From NCBI GenBank assembly GCA_016708125.1, contig JADJGF010000001.1, positions 1,014,001-1,078,000 of the forward strand: 64,000 nt of DNA, given 5' to 3'. A program made the translations under genes and the position numbers. Positions 55,487-64,000 of the stretch are shown here, piece after piece. The stretch is from Ignavibacteriota bacterium (lineage in GTDB: Bacteria > Bacteroidota > Ignavibacteria > Ignavibacteriales > Melioribacteraceae). The notes beneath the pieces are model-generated. The model searched no databases and had not been told where the DNA came from. It saw only the letters and a program-made list of their open reading frames with translations. The first letter of the stretch is position 1, and each line of letters opens with the position of its first letter.

Positions 55487-56830
55487 ATGGAAAAAGAACC
55501 AAACGTAAGCGTAGCAATACTTTCAGATATTTCTGTAGAATTTGTTTTATACGGAGAATTTCATTCAAATTTTTCTTCTGACCTTTTTAACGGAAAATTT
55601 ACCGCTGAAATAAAAAATGGTTTTATTAGTCTTTTATCAAATGACGGTGAAATAAAAAATCTGCAAGAAATAATTTTTACACCAACTGATGAAAACTCCG
55701 ATACGTTTTTATTAAAGAATGTTACAATTGGAATAAATTTTCATTGGGAGCAAAAGCAAAATCAACAGTTTGCCGGTAAGTTAAAAATTTTATTGAATGA
55801 TGATAAACTTACAATCATCAATATTATTCCGGTTGAGCAATATTTACAAAGTGTAATTTCTTCCGAAATGAGTCCAACAAGTTCATTGGAATTATTAAAA
55901 GCACATGCAATAATTTCTCGAAGCTGGCTTTTGGCGCAAATGGATAAAAGTTCAAGTTTAATTAAAAAAGAAAAGTTTTTTACTTCTGAAACAATTACTG
56001 ATGACGAAATAATTAAGTGGTACGATAGAGAAGACCACATTTTATTTGATGTATGTGCAGATGATCATTGCCAGCGTTATCAAGGAATAACAAAAAATTA
56101 TGCACACAATGCCGAGTTAGCCGTAAAATCTACAAATGGATTAATTTTACAATATGAAAATAAAATTTGCGATGCAAGGTTTTCTAAATCATGCGGCGGC
56201 AAGACGGAATCTTTTGAAAATGTTTGGGAAAATGTTCCGCACGAATATCTAAAAACTTTAGTTGATTACAAATTTGAACATGATGGTTATGATTTAAATT
56301 TAGCCAATGAAAATTCCGCGGTTAAATGGATTAGCAATTCCCCCGTTGCATTTTGCAATACAAACGATTCAAAAATTCTTGAACAAGTCTTAAATAATTA
56401 TGATCAAACAACAACAGATTTTTATAGATGGAGTGTAAATTATACGCAAGAAGAAATTGCAAATATTATTAAAACGAAAAGCGCAATTGATTTTGGAGAT
56501 ATAATTGATTTGATTCCAATTTTAAGGGGAAATTCCGGAAGAATAATTAAGTTGAAAATTATAGGAACTTTAAAAACTTTAATAGTTGGAAAAGAATTAG
56601 AAATAAGAAAATTTCTTTCTATGTCGCATTTATACAGTTCCGCATTTGTTGTTGAAAAAGGTGAACTTCAAAATAATATACCAACAAGTTTTAAACTAAT
56701 TGGCGCTGGCTGGGGACATGGTGTAGGCTTATGTCAAATTGGTGCCGCAGTTATGGGTGAAAAAGGTTACCGCTTTGATGAAATATTATTGCATTATTTT
56801 CGCGGCGCACAAATAAAAAAGATTTATTAA
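55487..56830 (+). CDS. SpoIID/LytB domain protein
   Basis: 447 residues from ATG 55487; a TTG 18 codons upstream (55433) extends the frame but adds a weak, unlikely leader. The SpoIID domain is clear: IIPVEQYLQSVISSEMSPTSSLELLKAHAIISRSW, then CADDHCQRYQGITK, SCGGKTESFENVW, and GWGHGVGLCQIGAAVMGEKG with ILLHYFRGAQI. In SpoIID proteins this fold is a lytic transglycosylase acting on peptidoglycan strands lacking stem peptides. No signal peptide is visible from either start, so location is uncertain. It precedes the BatA-domain gene by 39 nt. Confidence 0.87.
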   Translation: MEKEPNVSVAILSDISVEFVLYGEFHSNFSSDLFNGKFTAEIKNGFISLLSNDGEIKNLQEIIFTPTDENSDTFLLKNVTIGINFHWEQKQNQQFAGKLKILLNDDKLTIINIIPVEQYLQSVISSEMSPTSSLELLKAHAIISRSWLLAQMDKSSSLIKKEKFFTSETITDDEIIKWYDREDHILFDVCADDHCQRYQGITKNYAHNAELAVKSTNGLILQYENKICDARFSKSCGGKTESFENVWENVPHEYLKTLVDYKFEHDGYDLNLANENSAVKWISNSPVAFCNTNDSKILEQVLNNYDQTTTDFYRWSVNYTQEEIANIIKTKSAIDFGDIIDLIPILRGNSGRIIKLKIIGTLKTLIVGKELEIRKFLSMSHLYSSAFVVEKGELQNNIPTSFKLIGAGWGHGVGLCQIGAAVMGEKGYRFDEILLHYFRGAQIKKIY

Positions 56831-56869
56831 TTTCCTTTCCTACTGTATGATAATTAGATTGGAATAAAA

Positions 56870-58948
56870 ATGGTTTTTCTTAATCCCGCAATTTTATTGG
56901 GTTTGCTTGCTGCCACAATTCCAATTTTAATTCATTTATTAAATTTCAGAAAACTTAAAAAAGTTGAATTTAGTTCATTAACTTTTTTAAAGGAACTACA
57001 GAAATCAAAAATTAAAAAAATAAAAATTAAGCAATGGCTGTTGTTGTTTTTAAGAACTCTTCTAATAATTTTACTTGTATTAGCTTTTGCAAGACCAACG
57101 CTTGAAGGAACAAATATTATCGGCTCTGCTTCATCGGCAAAATCAAGTAATGTGTTTGTTTTGGATAATTCAATAAGCATGTCGTATTTAAACGACAAGG
57201 GTACAATATTCAATCAAAGTAAAAAAATAATTAAGGAAATTATTAATAAGATTGATGACGGAAGTGATTTTTATTTTATCACAATTGCAGATTCTGTAAA
57301 AAGTACAACTAACAAAACTAATGCACTGCAAATTTTAGATGGGTTAAAATTAACTCAAGTTTCAAAACCTTTTGATAAAATTATTTTGTCTGCAAAAGAT
57401 ATTTTAATAAAATCTCAAAATCTGAATAAGGAAATTTTCATATTTTCTGATTTTCAGAAAAGTACATTCTCGACAAAAATTGATTCACTTAAAAATTCCA
57501 TTGATGAAAATATTAGGGTTTTTTCATTTAATCTTGCGGAAGAAAATCCGGAAAATTATTCTGTTTCAAATTTACGCTTGAACAATTCAATTATTGAAGT
57601 TAACAAACCATTGAATTTTACGGTTGATGTTTCAAATAATTCACAAAATCAAACTGATGATTTAGCCGTCTCGCTTTTTATCAATAATGAAAGAGTTGCT
57701 CAGCAAAATATTTCACTTCAAGCAAACCAAATAAAATCAATAGATTTTGAAACAATTTTAAATTCACCCGGACTAATTGAAACAAAAGTTGAACTTGAAG
57801 AAGATAATATTATTGAAGACAATATTTGTTTTTTAAATTTTGAAGTTTTGGAAAAAATAAAAATTTTACTTTTATATGATTCTATTGACGATATTCGATT
57901 TTTAAACTCCGCTATAAATTCTGTAACCACATCGGATAGATTTGAAGTTACACAAAAACCAGCAAATAAAATTTCTTTTCTTTCTCTAAATAATTTTGAT
58001 ATAATTTTTCTGGTAACTTCGGGAAATATTGAGCCAAATCTAATTTCGAATTATTTAACATCCGGAGGAAATGTTGTATTTTTCCCAAACTCAAATCCGG
58101 AATTAAATAAATTAAACGAATTCCTTAAAAAGCTAAATTTGCCTTCCGCACAGAAAATTATTTCTACTGACAATACAAATTTAAATTTCGCAGAATATGG
58201 CAAAATAGATTTTACACATCCATTGTTTCAAAGTTTATTTCCGGATAAGAATAAGCAGCAGATTGAATCGCCGAATATTTTTAAGTATTTAAAATTTACC
58301 GAACAGCAAACAATTAAAAGTATAATAAGATTAAATGATAACAATCTTTTCATGGGCGAAACAAATTATAATAGCGGTAAAATAATATTTTTTAATTCTT
58401 CACCGAATTTTCAATCGGGAAATTTTCCAATCAAAAGTATTTTTGCTCCTTTAATTACAAGGGTAATCTTGTATTTAACTACAAATCAAAATGATAAAAT
58501 ATTTAATACCGGAAGTGAAATTCAATTAGATATAAAAAAATATAATTTTCCTATAATTGATATTACTACGCCAAATGGAAATGAAAAAATTAATATTCAG
58601 GATATTTATTTGGATAAATATAATTTTTCTGGAACCGATTTTTCGGGAAGTTACAAATTTTACAGTAATAATAAATTGATTGATTTTGCAAGTGTGAATT
58701 TAATTCCGGCAGAATCTGATTTGAGAAAAATTGAAATTGATACTTTAAATAATTTTTACACAAAACATTTTGGAGAAAATTATTCGCTTATTAATCCAAA
58801 TGAAAATTATCTTGATAAAATTAAAAATGCCCGATTTGGAACCGAGTTGTGGAAATTATTTTTATTATTAGCATTTTTAACTGCATTGATTGAAATGTTT
58901 GTTGCAAGAAGCTCCCAAAAAGATTTAATGAATTTAACAGAAAATTAA
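56870..58948 (+). CDS. BatA-domain / von Willebrand-like membrane protein
   Basis: 692 residues. The N-terminus MVFLNPAILLGLLAATIPILIHLLNFRKLKKVEFSS-type stretch (one membrane helix then a basic loop) and a second helix near 60-78 form the BatA N-terminal domain. Residues about 95-230 resemble a VWA fold with FVLDNSISM (DxSxS MIDAS motif). The rest is a beta-rich periplasmic region, ending in a last membrane helix (LFLLLAFLTALIEMF). BatA proteins help envelope stress tolerance in Bacteroidota; the exact role is unknown. HflX follows after 3 nt. Confidence 0.85.
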   Translation: MVFLNPAILLGLLAATIPILIHLLNFRKLKKVEFSSLTFLKELQKSKIKKIKIKQWLLLFLRTLLIILLVLAFARPTLEGTNIIGSASSAKSSNVFVLDNSISMSYLNDKGTIFNQSKKIIKEIINKIDDGSDFYFITIADSVKSTTNKTNALQILDGLKLTQVSKPFDKIILSAKDILIKSQNLNKEIFIFSDFQKSTFSTKIDSLKNSIDENIRVFSFNLAEENPENYSVSNLRLNNSIIEVNKPLNFTVDVSNNSQNQTDDLAVSLFINNERVAQQNISLQANQIKSIDFETILNSPGLIETKVELEEDNIIEDNICFLNFEVLEKIKILLLYDSIDDIRFLNSAINSVTTSDRFEVTQKPANKISFLSLNNFDIIFLVTSGNIEPNLISNYLTSGGNVVFFPNSNPELNKLNEFLKKLNLPSAQKIISTDNTNLNFAEYGKIDFTHPLFQSLFPDKNKQQIESPNIFKYLKFTEQQTIKSIIRLNDNNLFMGETNYNSGKIIFFNSSPNFQSGNFPIKSIFAPLITRVILYLTTNQNDKIFNTGSEIQLDIKKYNFPIIDITTPNGNEKINIQDIYLDKYNFSGTDFSGSYKFYSNNKLIDFASVNLIPAESDLRKIEIDTLNNFYTKHFGENYSLINPNENYLDKIKNARFGTELWKLFLLLAFLTALIEMFVARSSQKDLMNLTEN

Positions 58949-58951
58949 TTT

Positions 58952-60220
58952 ATGATAGAAACCTCGCAAGTAGTTGTTGATAAGGCAATTCTTGTTGCGT
59001 TAAAAACAAGAGATATTTCCGATGAAAGAATTGAAGAACATTTACTCGAATTAGAAATGTTAACGGAAACAGCCGGCGCTGAAACAATTTTAAAAATTAT
59101 TCAAGATAAAAGTAAAATGGATCCGGCATTTTATATTGGCAAAGGCAAAGCTGAAGAAATTGCCGAACTTGCTGAAATGAATAATATTACAATAATAATA
59201 TTTGATGATGATTTAACGCCAACACAATTAAGAAATTTGGAAAAATTAATTAATAGAAAAGTTGTAGATCGCTCGGGATTAATTTTAGATATTTTTGCAT
59301 CTCACGCAAAAACTAACGAAGCCAAAACTCAAGTGGAGCTTGCCCAGCTTCAATATTTATTACCGCGATTAACAAGAGCGTGGACGCATTTATCAAAACA
59401 ATACGGCGGAATTAGAACTAAAGGTCCCGGCGAAACACAAATAGAAACCGATAGAAGAATTGTCAGAACCAGAATTAGTACACTAAAAGATAAATTAAAG
59501 AAAATTGAATCTCAGCAAAAAACAAAAAGTTTGGCAAGAGAAGAAATTCTTAAAGCAACTTTGGTTGGGTACACAAATGCGGGAAAATCAACATTATTAA
59601 ATTTGCTTACCGATGCAGCCGTTTACGCAGAAAATAAATTATTCGCAACACTTGATTCTACAACTCGCGCTTATGAATTATCATCAAAGAAAAAAATTTT
59701 AATAACCGATACAGTTGGATTTATCAGAAAACTTCCGCATCATTTAATTGCTTCGTTCAAAAGTACTTTGAGCGTTGTGCGGGAAGCTGATTTAATAATT
59801 CATTTAATTGATATTACAAATCCATTTTTTGAAGATCATATAAAAGTTGTTGAAGAAACTTTAGAAAGTCTTGATTGCAAAAGTAAACCAACCGTGAAAG
59901 TGTTTAATAAAATTGATGTACTGAATGACAAAAGTAAAATTGAATATGTTAAAAATCATTTTCCAAATTGTTTAATCGTTTCTGCGGAAAGAGGAATTAA
60001 CATAAAAAGTTTAAATGATTTATTTGTGAATTTCCTTGAACAAAATTTTGTAAAAAATAAAATTAGAACTGATCACACAAAAGGAAATTTAGTTGCAAAA
60101 GTTCATTCGCTTGTTGATGATTTGAAAACAACTTATGATGATTTTGGAATTACTTTGGAATACAGAACTTCGAAACAAATTCATGAACAAATTTTGAGAT
60201 TGTTTAATGGCGAAAATTAA
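58952..60220 (+). CDS. hflX: HflX, ribosome-associated GTPase
   Basis: 422 residues. An N-terminal HflX domain (DPAFYIGKGKAEEIAEL, VVDRSGLILDIFASHAKTNEAK and GPGETQIETDRR) precedes the G domain: G1 GYTNAGKST, G3 DTVGFIRKLP, G4 NKID, G5 SAE. HflX splits stalled or hibernating 70S ribosomes (family knowledge). It starts 3 nt after the BatA gene, and its last 14 nt overlap the hutH start, so translation of the three is probably linked. Confidence 0.95.
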   Translation: MIETSQVVVDKAILVALKTRDISDERIEEHLLELEMLTETAGAETILKIIQDKSKMDPAFYIGKGKAEEIAELAEMNNITIIIFDDDLTPTQLRNLEKLINRKVVDRSGLILDIFASHAKTNEAKTQVELAQLQYLLPRLTRAWTHLSKQYGGIRTKGPGETQIETDRRIVRTRISTLKDKLKKIESQQKTKSLAREEILKATLVGYTNAGKSTLLNLLTDAAVYAENKLFATLDSTTRAYELSSKKKILITDTVGFIRKLPHHLIASFKSTLSVVREADLIIHLIDITNPFFEDHIKVVEETLESLDCKSKPTVKVFNKIDVLNDKSKIEYVKNHFPNCLIVSAERGINIKSLNDLFVNFLEQNFVKNKIRTDHTKGNLVAKVHSLVDDLKTTYDDFGITLEYRTSKQIHEQILRLFNGEN

Positions 60221-61775
60221 AAAATTAATTATTGATGGAAATTCGTTAACATTGGAAAAAATTGAATTTTTCTTAAACGAAAATCCTCAAGTTATTTTAA
60301 GCGAAGATTCAAAACAAAATGTAAGAAAAGCGAGAAAATTAATTGATAAATGGATTGAGGAAGACCAAGTAATTTACGGTGTTACAACTGGATTTGGAGA
60401 ATTTTCCAATGTGAAAATTTCTAAAAATGATTTGGAAAAATTGCAAGAAAATTTAATTGTAAGTCACGCAGCCGGAGTTGGAGAAAATTTACCACCATTT
60501 ATAATTAAAATTATGATGCTTTTGCGAGTCAATGCTTTAGCAAAAGGTTATTCGGGAATTAAACTTTCCACATTAGAACTTTTATTAGAATTTATAAATA
60601 ATAATATTATTCCCGTTATTCCATCGCAAGGATCCGTAGGCTCAAGCGGCGATTTGGCTCCACTTTCTCATTTAGTCCTTTCATTAATTGGGAAAGGAAA
60701 ATCGCAAAAATTTAATGTTGTAAATAGTGAAACCACAAAATTTACAAAACCGGTTTCAACAAGAAATTTGTTAAAAAAATATAAATTAAATTTCGTAAAA
60801 CTTGGGGCAAAAGAAGGTTTAGCTTTAGTTAACGGAACCCAAATGATGACAGCGTTTGCGGCGTTCATTTCAATTCAAGCAAAAAAATTAGCAACTCAAG
60901 CTGATATCAGTGCGGCGTTAAGTCACGAAGCTTTACGCGCAACCGATAAAGCATACGATTTACGTTTACATAATTTACGACCTTTTGATGGACAAATTAA
61001 TACTGCAAGAAATATGCTTGCGTTAATTAAGAATAGTGAAATCAGAAAATCACATTTGGAAAATGATACACGCGTTCAAGATTCATATTCGCTAAGATGT
61101 ATTCCGCAAATTCACGGTGCTTCAAAAGATGCAATAAATTATGTGTGCTCCAAAGTTGAAATTGAACTTAACTCCGCAAATGATAACCCTTTAATTTTCC
61201 CGGAAGAAGGTGATCATATTGAAGGTGGAAATTTTCACGGACAACCAATGGCTTTGGCAATGGACTTTATGGCAATCGCACTTTCTGAAATTGCAAATGT
61301 TGCCGAAAGAAGAATTGAAAGATTGGTAAATGGTCAACTTAGTAATTTGCCAAGATTTTTAACAAAAAACGGCGGACTCAATTCCGGCTTTATGATTGCT
61401 CAATATACTGCTGCTTCTTTAGTTTCGGAAAATAAAACATTGGCACATCCGGCAAGTGTTGATTCGATTCCGACTTCTGCAAATCAAGAAGATCATAATT
61501 CGATGGGATCAATTGCTGCGAGAAAATGTTATCAAATTTTACAAAATGTTCAAACTGTAATTGCAATAGAAATGCTTGTTGCGTCACAAGGAATTGAATT
61601 TCTAAAACCATTAAAATGTGGAGTTGGGACTTCCGCTGCTTACAAAAAAATTAGAGAATTTGTAAAACCATTAGATCACGATAGAGAATTGCATATTGAT
61701 ATTCAGAAAGTTTTGAAAATTGTTAAAGATAATACTGTACTAAATTCCGTAGAAAAAGTAACTAAATTAAATTAG
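60207..61775 (+). CDS. hutH: Histidine ammonia-lyase family enzyme with an SSG triad
   Basis: 522 residues, the normal family length. The MIO-forming loop is GSVGSSGDLAPLSH, with the triad Ser146-Ser147-Gly148 where HAL/PAL usually has Ala-Ser-Gly. The catalytic Tyr lies in VIYGVTTGFGEF, and other family motifs are present (RVQDSYSLRCIPQIHGA-type, SANDNPLIF, QEDHNSMGS). The expected reaction is L-His to urocanate and ammonia; some non-Ala triads occur in lyases or aminomutases of other amino acids, so the substrate is not certain. No hutU, hutI or hutG is adjacent. It overlaps hflX by 14 nt. Confidence 0.88.
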   Translation: MAKIKKLIIDGNSLTLEKIEFFLNENPQVILSEDSKQNVRKARKLIDKWIEEDQVIYGVTTGFGEFSNVKISKNDLEKLQENLIVSHAAGVGENLPPFIIKIMMLLRVNALAKGYSGIKLSTLELLLEFINNNIIPVIPSQGSVGSSGDLAPLSHLVLSLIGKGKSQKFNVVNSETTKFTKPVSTRNLLKKYKLNFVKLGAKEGLALVNGTQMMTAFAAFISIQAKKLATQADISAALSHEALRATDKAYDLRLHNLRPFDGQINTARNMLALIKNSEIRKSHLENDTRVQDSYSLRCIPQIHGASKDAINYVCSKVEIELNSANDNPLIFPEEGDHIEGGNFHGQPMALAMDFMAIALSEIANVAERRIERLVNGQLSNLPRFLTKNGGLNSGFMIAQYTAASLVSENKTLAHPASVDSIPTSANQEDHNSMGSIAARKCYQILQNVQTVIAIEMLVASQGIEFLKPLKCGVGTSAAYKKIREFVKPLDHDRELHIDIQKVLKIVKDNTVLNSVEKVTKLN

Positions 61776-61822
61776 CTGATTTATCACCACAGTTTATATT
61801 TTTGATAAAGTTATTTTAAATA

Positions 61823-62404
61823 TTACCAAGCATATCCAATATCAAATCTAACAGCCGGAACAGAACCGCTGTAGTTTGCATAATCATCATTATTATCATC
61901 AACAGATCCAGTGTAATAATCAAAACCAATTCCTAAACCAATAGCAAAATCATCTCCGGGAAACCATTGCCAACCAACTAGAGCACCAATACTAAAAGCA
62001 GATGTTCCACTTCCTTCATTAACTGTAAGTCGATTGTATGATATATTGGGCGCAATATAAAAACCTCTCAAAGTTTTACCGGAAGGATAAATTCTTGATT
62101 CTAAATTAATACCAAAACCACCAAGACCGCTAATTGTTGGAATTTGCAAACCACCACCCAAAGCAACTTTATCAGAAATTTTATGGAAATAACTCAAGTT
62201 GTAAAAAATAAAAAATTTAAGTGGGTTAACTACTATCATATCTTCCCGGGGAGTTATATCTTCAGAATTGCTAACAATTGTTGATTCTGTAAATAGCGTA
62301 TCACCATTTTCGGTTACTGTCTTCTTTTTTTCTTTGGTAACAATTTGTGCAGAAAGTGTTATTGTAAACAATACAAAAAAGAAAAAAATGGATATTAGTT
62401 TCAT
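61823..62404 (-). CDS. Small outer-membrane beta-barrel protein
   Basis: 193 residues with a signal peptide (MKLISIFFFFVLFTITLSAQ), then an acidic linker and alternating amphipathic strands (for example ESRIYPSGKTLRGFYIAPNISY and GALVGWQWFPGDDFAIGLGIGFDYYTG). The last residue is an aromatic (Trp), as in the outer-membrane beta signal. It resembles DUF3575/OmpW-like small barrels; no precise family is claimed. It converges on hutH with a 47-bp gap. Confidence 0.75.
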   Translation of the reverse strand: MKLISIFFFFVLFTITLSAQIVTKEKKKTVTENGDTLFTESTIVSNSEDITPREDMIVVNPLKFFIFYNLSYFHKISDKVALGGGLQIPTISGLGGFGINLESRIYPSGKTLRGFYIAPNISYNRLTVNEGSGTSAFSIGALVGWQWFPGDDFAIGLGIGFDYYTGSVDDNNDDYANYSGSVPAVRFDIGYAW

Positions 62405-62526
62405 AACAACCTCCTAACATTTTAGTTAAATCAAGGGAATTAGCAACTTAAAAAATATGTAATTTTCATTACTTCAAAATAGAAAAAATAATTTGATTTT
62501 AGTTACAAATTTGTAAACACATTTCT

Positions 62527-62637
62527 TCAAACCCACTCATCAATAATTTCTTTTGACATTTTTTCTGTTATGTTCCAATCGTGAAATTTTTCTTGAGCAT
62601 TTTGTTCTAAATCTTTTTTCAATTTGGCGATAAGCAA
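62527..62637 (-). other. Possible short ORF or gene remnant in the 300-bp gap
   Basis: The gap 62405-62704 holds no clear gene. One frame on the minus strand from TTG 62635-62637 to TGA 62527-62529 would give 36 residues, including KLKKDLEQNAQEKFHDW and KEIIDEWV. It is hydrophilic and looks protein-like, but it has no ATG, no ribosome-binding site and no recognised family. It may be the broken end of a former gene. The remainder of the gap is AT-rich with nothing else seen. Confidence 0.2.
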
Positions 62638-62704
62638 ATATGAGAAAAGCTGTAGGTTTTATATTTTTATTTTAAGTCTATACTTTAAACTATTTCATTA
62701 TTTT

Positions 62705-64000
62705 TTACTTCATCAAAACAAATTTTTTTGTTGAAGAATATTTTCCATAAGATAGTTTGTAGAAATATATTCCGCTTGCAAGATTACTTCCATCAAATTG
62801 AATTTCATAATTTCCGGAATTCTTTTTTTCATTAACAAGAATTTTTACTTCTTTTCCCAAAATATCGTAAACAATTAATTTTACGTTTTGGTTTTCACTT
62901 TTTGCGTATATAGGAATATTATATTTTATTGTTGTTATTGGATTAAACGGATTTGGGTAATTTTGCATTAATTCAAATTCATTTTTTATATAATTATCTT
63001 GAGGATCTTCAACTTCAGTAATTACGTTTAAATTATAAATATTGCAATAAATATCATATCCAATATTTCTTTCGCGTAAATCTGACCATACAAAAAATAC
63101 TTTATTATTGCTTATTAAGGCGTTCGAATTTTTTGTGCTGAAAACCGATTTTTGATGAATTATTTGTTTTGCATATTCAATTTTCCCTTCATGAGTGTAA
63201 ACGCGGTAATATGAATATTGTCCGCCATCGAGTGAATTCAATGAATACAAAACTAAAAATTTCGAATTAAGCAGCGGAACTACACTAACATTTCCGTTAT
63301 AATATTCTAAGTAAGGAATGTCACTAAAATCGATATTTGATACAAGTGTGTCTCCATAATGAGATTTTATTGTTCCTTTTAAATCATAACCATAATTATT
63401 GAAATTAGAATAAAATGAAAGAAATTTATTGCTGCCAATATATTCATTGAAATCATTTACATAAATCGAAGAAATAGGTTCAAGATTATTTTGAAAAAGC
63501 TGTAAATTGTTTCCCCATTTTACCCAAAGATTTTTTCCTTCTATATACAATTTTTTAGGATTTGGATATTGAAAATTCGGTAAGCCTATTTCTTTAACTA
63601 ATTCACCAAAATTATTATAAGAAGTTAATTTTGTAGATTCACTTCCGGATATAATGCAGAAAGTAGTATCTGTTAATTTTATAAGATTTTCACTATAATT
63701 ATAATAATTACAAATTTGAATTGTATCTTTTCTAATTAATTCATTGTTTGAATTATATATAGAAAAGCCAAGCTGCAATTGGTCTCCAGAAATTCTATCT
63801 TTCCATAGATTTACAAGTGTGCTGTTTTCTAAAAATACTACTTCATTTCCCTCTAAGATTATTTCACTTTCTTCAATTATTCCATTTTGAGAAATTTTTT
63901 GTCCGTAAAAATTTCTTTCGTTGCTCCATGCTACAAAAAACTTATTTTCATTAATTGCTGTTATTTGCGGATTTGTCTCATTACTTCCAGAAATATCATC
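62705..64000 (-). CDS. Secreted protein with type A sorting domain (5' end outside window)
   Basis: The frame stays open from the stop at 62705 to the last base of the window, so the start lies beyond it; an internal TTG at 63778 is not the start. At least 431 codons are visible. The body repeats patterns such as ITAINENKFFVAWSNERNFYGQKI and ISNNKVFFVWSDLRERNIGYD, suggesting propeller-like blades. The end is a sorting domain: QNYPNPFNPITTIKYNI, VYDILGKEVK, GSNLASGIYFYKL and a Lys-rich tail, as in the 1212-residue protein at 8415-12053. Export through the type IX system is predicted; the function is unknown. Confidence 0.85.
   Translation of the reverse strand, partial: DDISGSNETNPQITAINENKFFVAWSNERNFYGQKISQNGIIEESEIILEGNEVVFLENSTLVNLWKDRISGDQLQLGFSIYNSNNELIRKDTIQICNYYNYSENLIKLTDTTFCIISGSESTKLTSYNNFGELVKEIGLPNFQYPNPKKLYIEGKNLWVKWGNNLQLFQNNLEPISSIYVNDFNEYIGSNKFLSFYSNFNNYGYDLKGTIKSHYGDTLVSNIDFSDIPYLEYYNGNVSVVPLLNSKFLVLYSLNSLDGGQYSYYRVYTHEGKIEYAKQIIHQKSVFSTKNSNALISNNKVFFVWSDLRERNIGYDIYCNIYNLNVITEVEDPQDNYIKNEFELMQNYPNPFNPITTIKYNIPIYAKSENQNVKLIVYDILGKEVKILVNEKKNSGNYEIQFDGSNLASGIYFYKLSYGKYSSTKKFVLMK

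Noticed and set aside
62705..63778. TTG at 63778 as the start of the last gene
   Set aside because: The frame remains open for a further 222 bases to the window edge and those codons continue the same repeat pattern, so the true start is outside.

Overview
The window is very AT-rich, with tightly packed genes on both strands. The best guess for its source is a member of the Ignavibacteria (Bacteroidota/Chlorobi side). That inference rests on two secreted proteins ending in a type A C-terminal sorting domain (QNYPNPFNP followed by an N-LASG-Y core and a short Lys-rich tail), a DUF5686 outer-membrane protein, a BatA-domain protein, a DUF4139 protein, and a lamin-tail/CARDB protein with an FlgD-like C-terminus. 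No rRNA, tRNA, CRISPR array, transposase or phage gene was seen.

Layout. Positions 1-1.8 kb (+): the last two genes of a pilin-like cassette (module D). 2-8.4 kb: a secreted protein of the 'asparagine synthetase B' type, a dipeptidyl peptidase IV with a divergent POT peptide transporter (peptide scavenging), an FAH-family enzyme and a rhodanese. 8.4-13 kb (-): a 1212-residue secreted protein and a PPK2 polyphosphate kinase. 13.3-21.4 kb (+): an unknown protein, a multi-PAS/GAF histidine kinase, and a likely operon of TSUP permease, universal stress protein, antiporter fused to a PTS EIIA domain, and a degenerate histidine kinase. 21.4-23.8 kb (-): a DUF5686 protein.

23.9-31.4 kb (-) is the most striking region. 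Nine genes form three consecutive copies of a three-gene cassette (modules A, B, C, in transcription order). Each cassette encodes a 168-189 aa protein starting MNTGQ, a 211-224 aa protein starting MGFSTL, and a 407-431 aa protein starting MGGKA. Size order, N-terminal hydrophobic segments and motifs (FDDxDDYN; IGYC after a helical stretch; a PilX-like N-terminus followed by a DUF4900-like beta-rich body) match the minor-pilin order PilV-PilW-PilX or MshD-MshO-MshP. The processing motifs are unusual. Module D at the window start is a fourth copy, closest to A; B and C form a second subtype.

31.6-36.4 kb (-): a compact operon of Trm112-like protein, FAD-linked oxidase, TPR protein and ClpX, without clpP. 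36.5-44.9 kb (mostly +): a GNAT acetyltransferase, a frameshifted TrpF-like gene, an SdiA-regulated-type beta-propeller, a DUF6544-like protein, an AlkD-like glycosylase, a small ACT-like protein, a 59-residue zinc-ribbon protein, an ABC-2 exporter, a methyltransferase and a DUF4139 protein. 45-55.2 kb: a GH13 amylase lipoprotein, a frameshifted ORF6N gene, a GMC oxidoreductase, an orphan ParA, and a 1532-residue lamin-tail repeat protein. 55.4-61.8 kb (+): SpoIID-domain protein, BatA-domain protein, HflX, and histidine ammonia-lyase with an unusual SSG triad. 61.8-64 kb (-): a small outer-membrane barrel and a sorting-domain protein running off the window.

Gene ends are often marked by dispersed palindromic repeats: four GTCATTCCC-type elements, one perfect 28-bp palindrome and one long imperfect hairpin. 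Both frameshifted genes are restored by removing one A from an A-run, so assembly error must be excluded before calling them pseudogenes.
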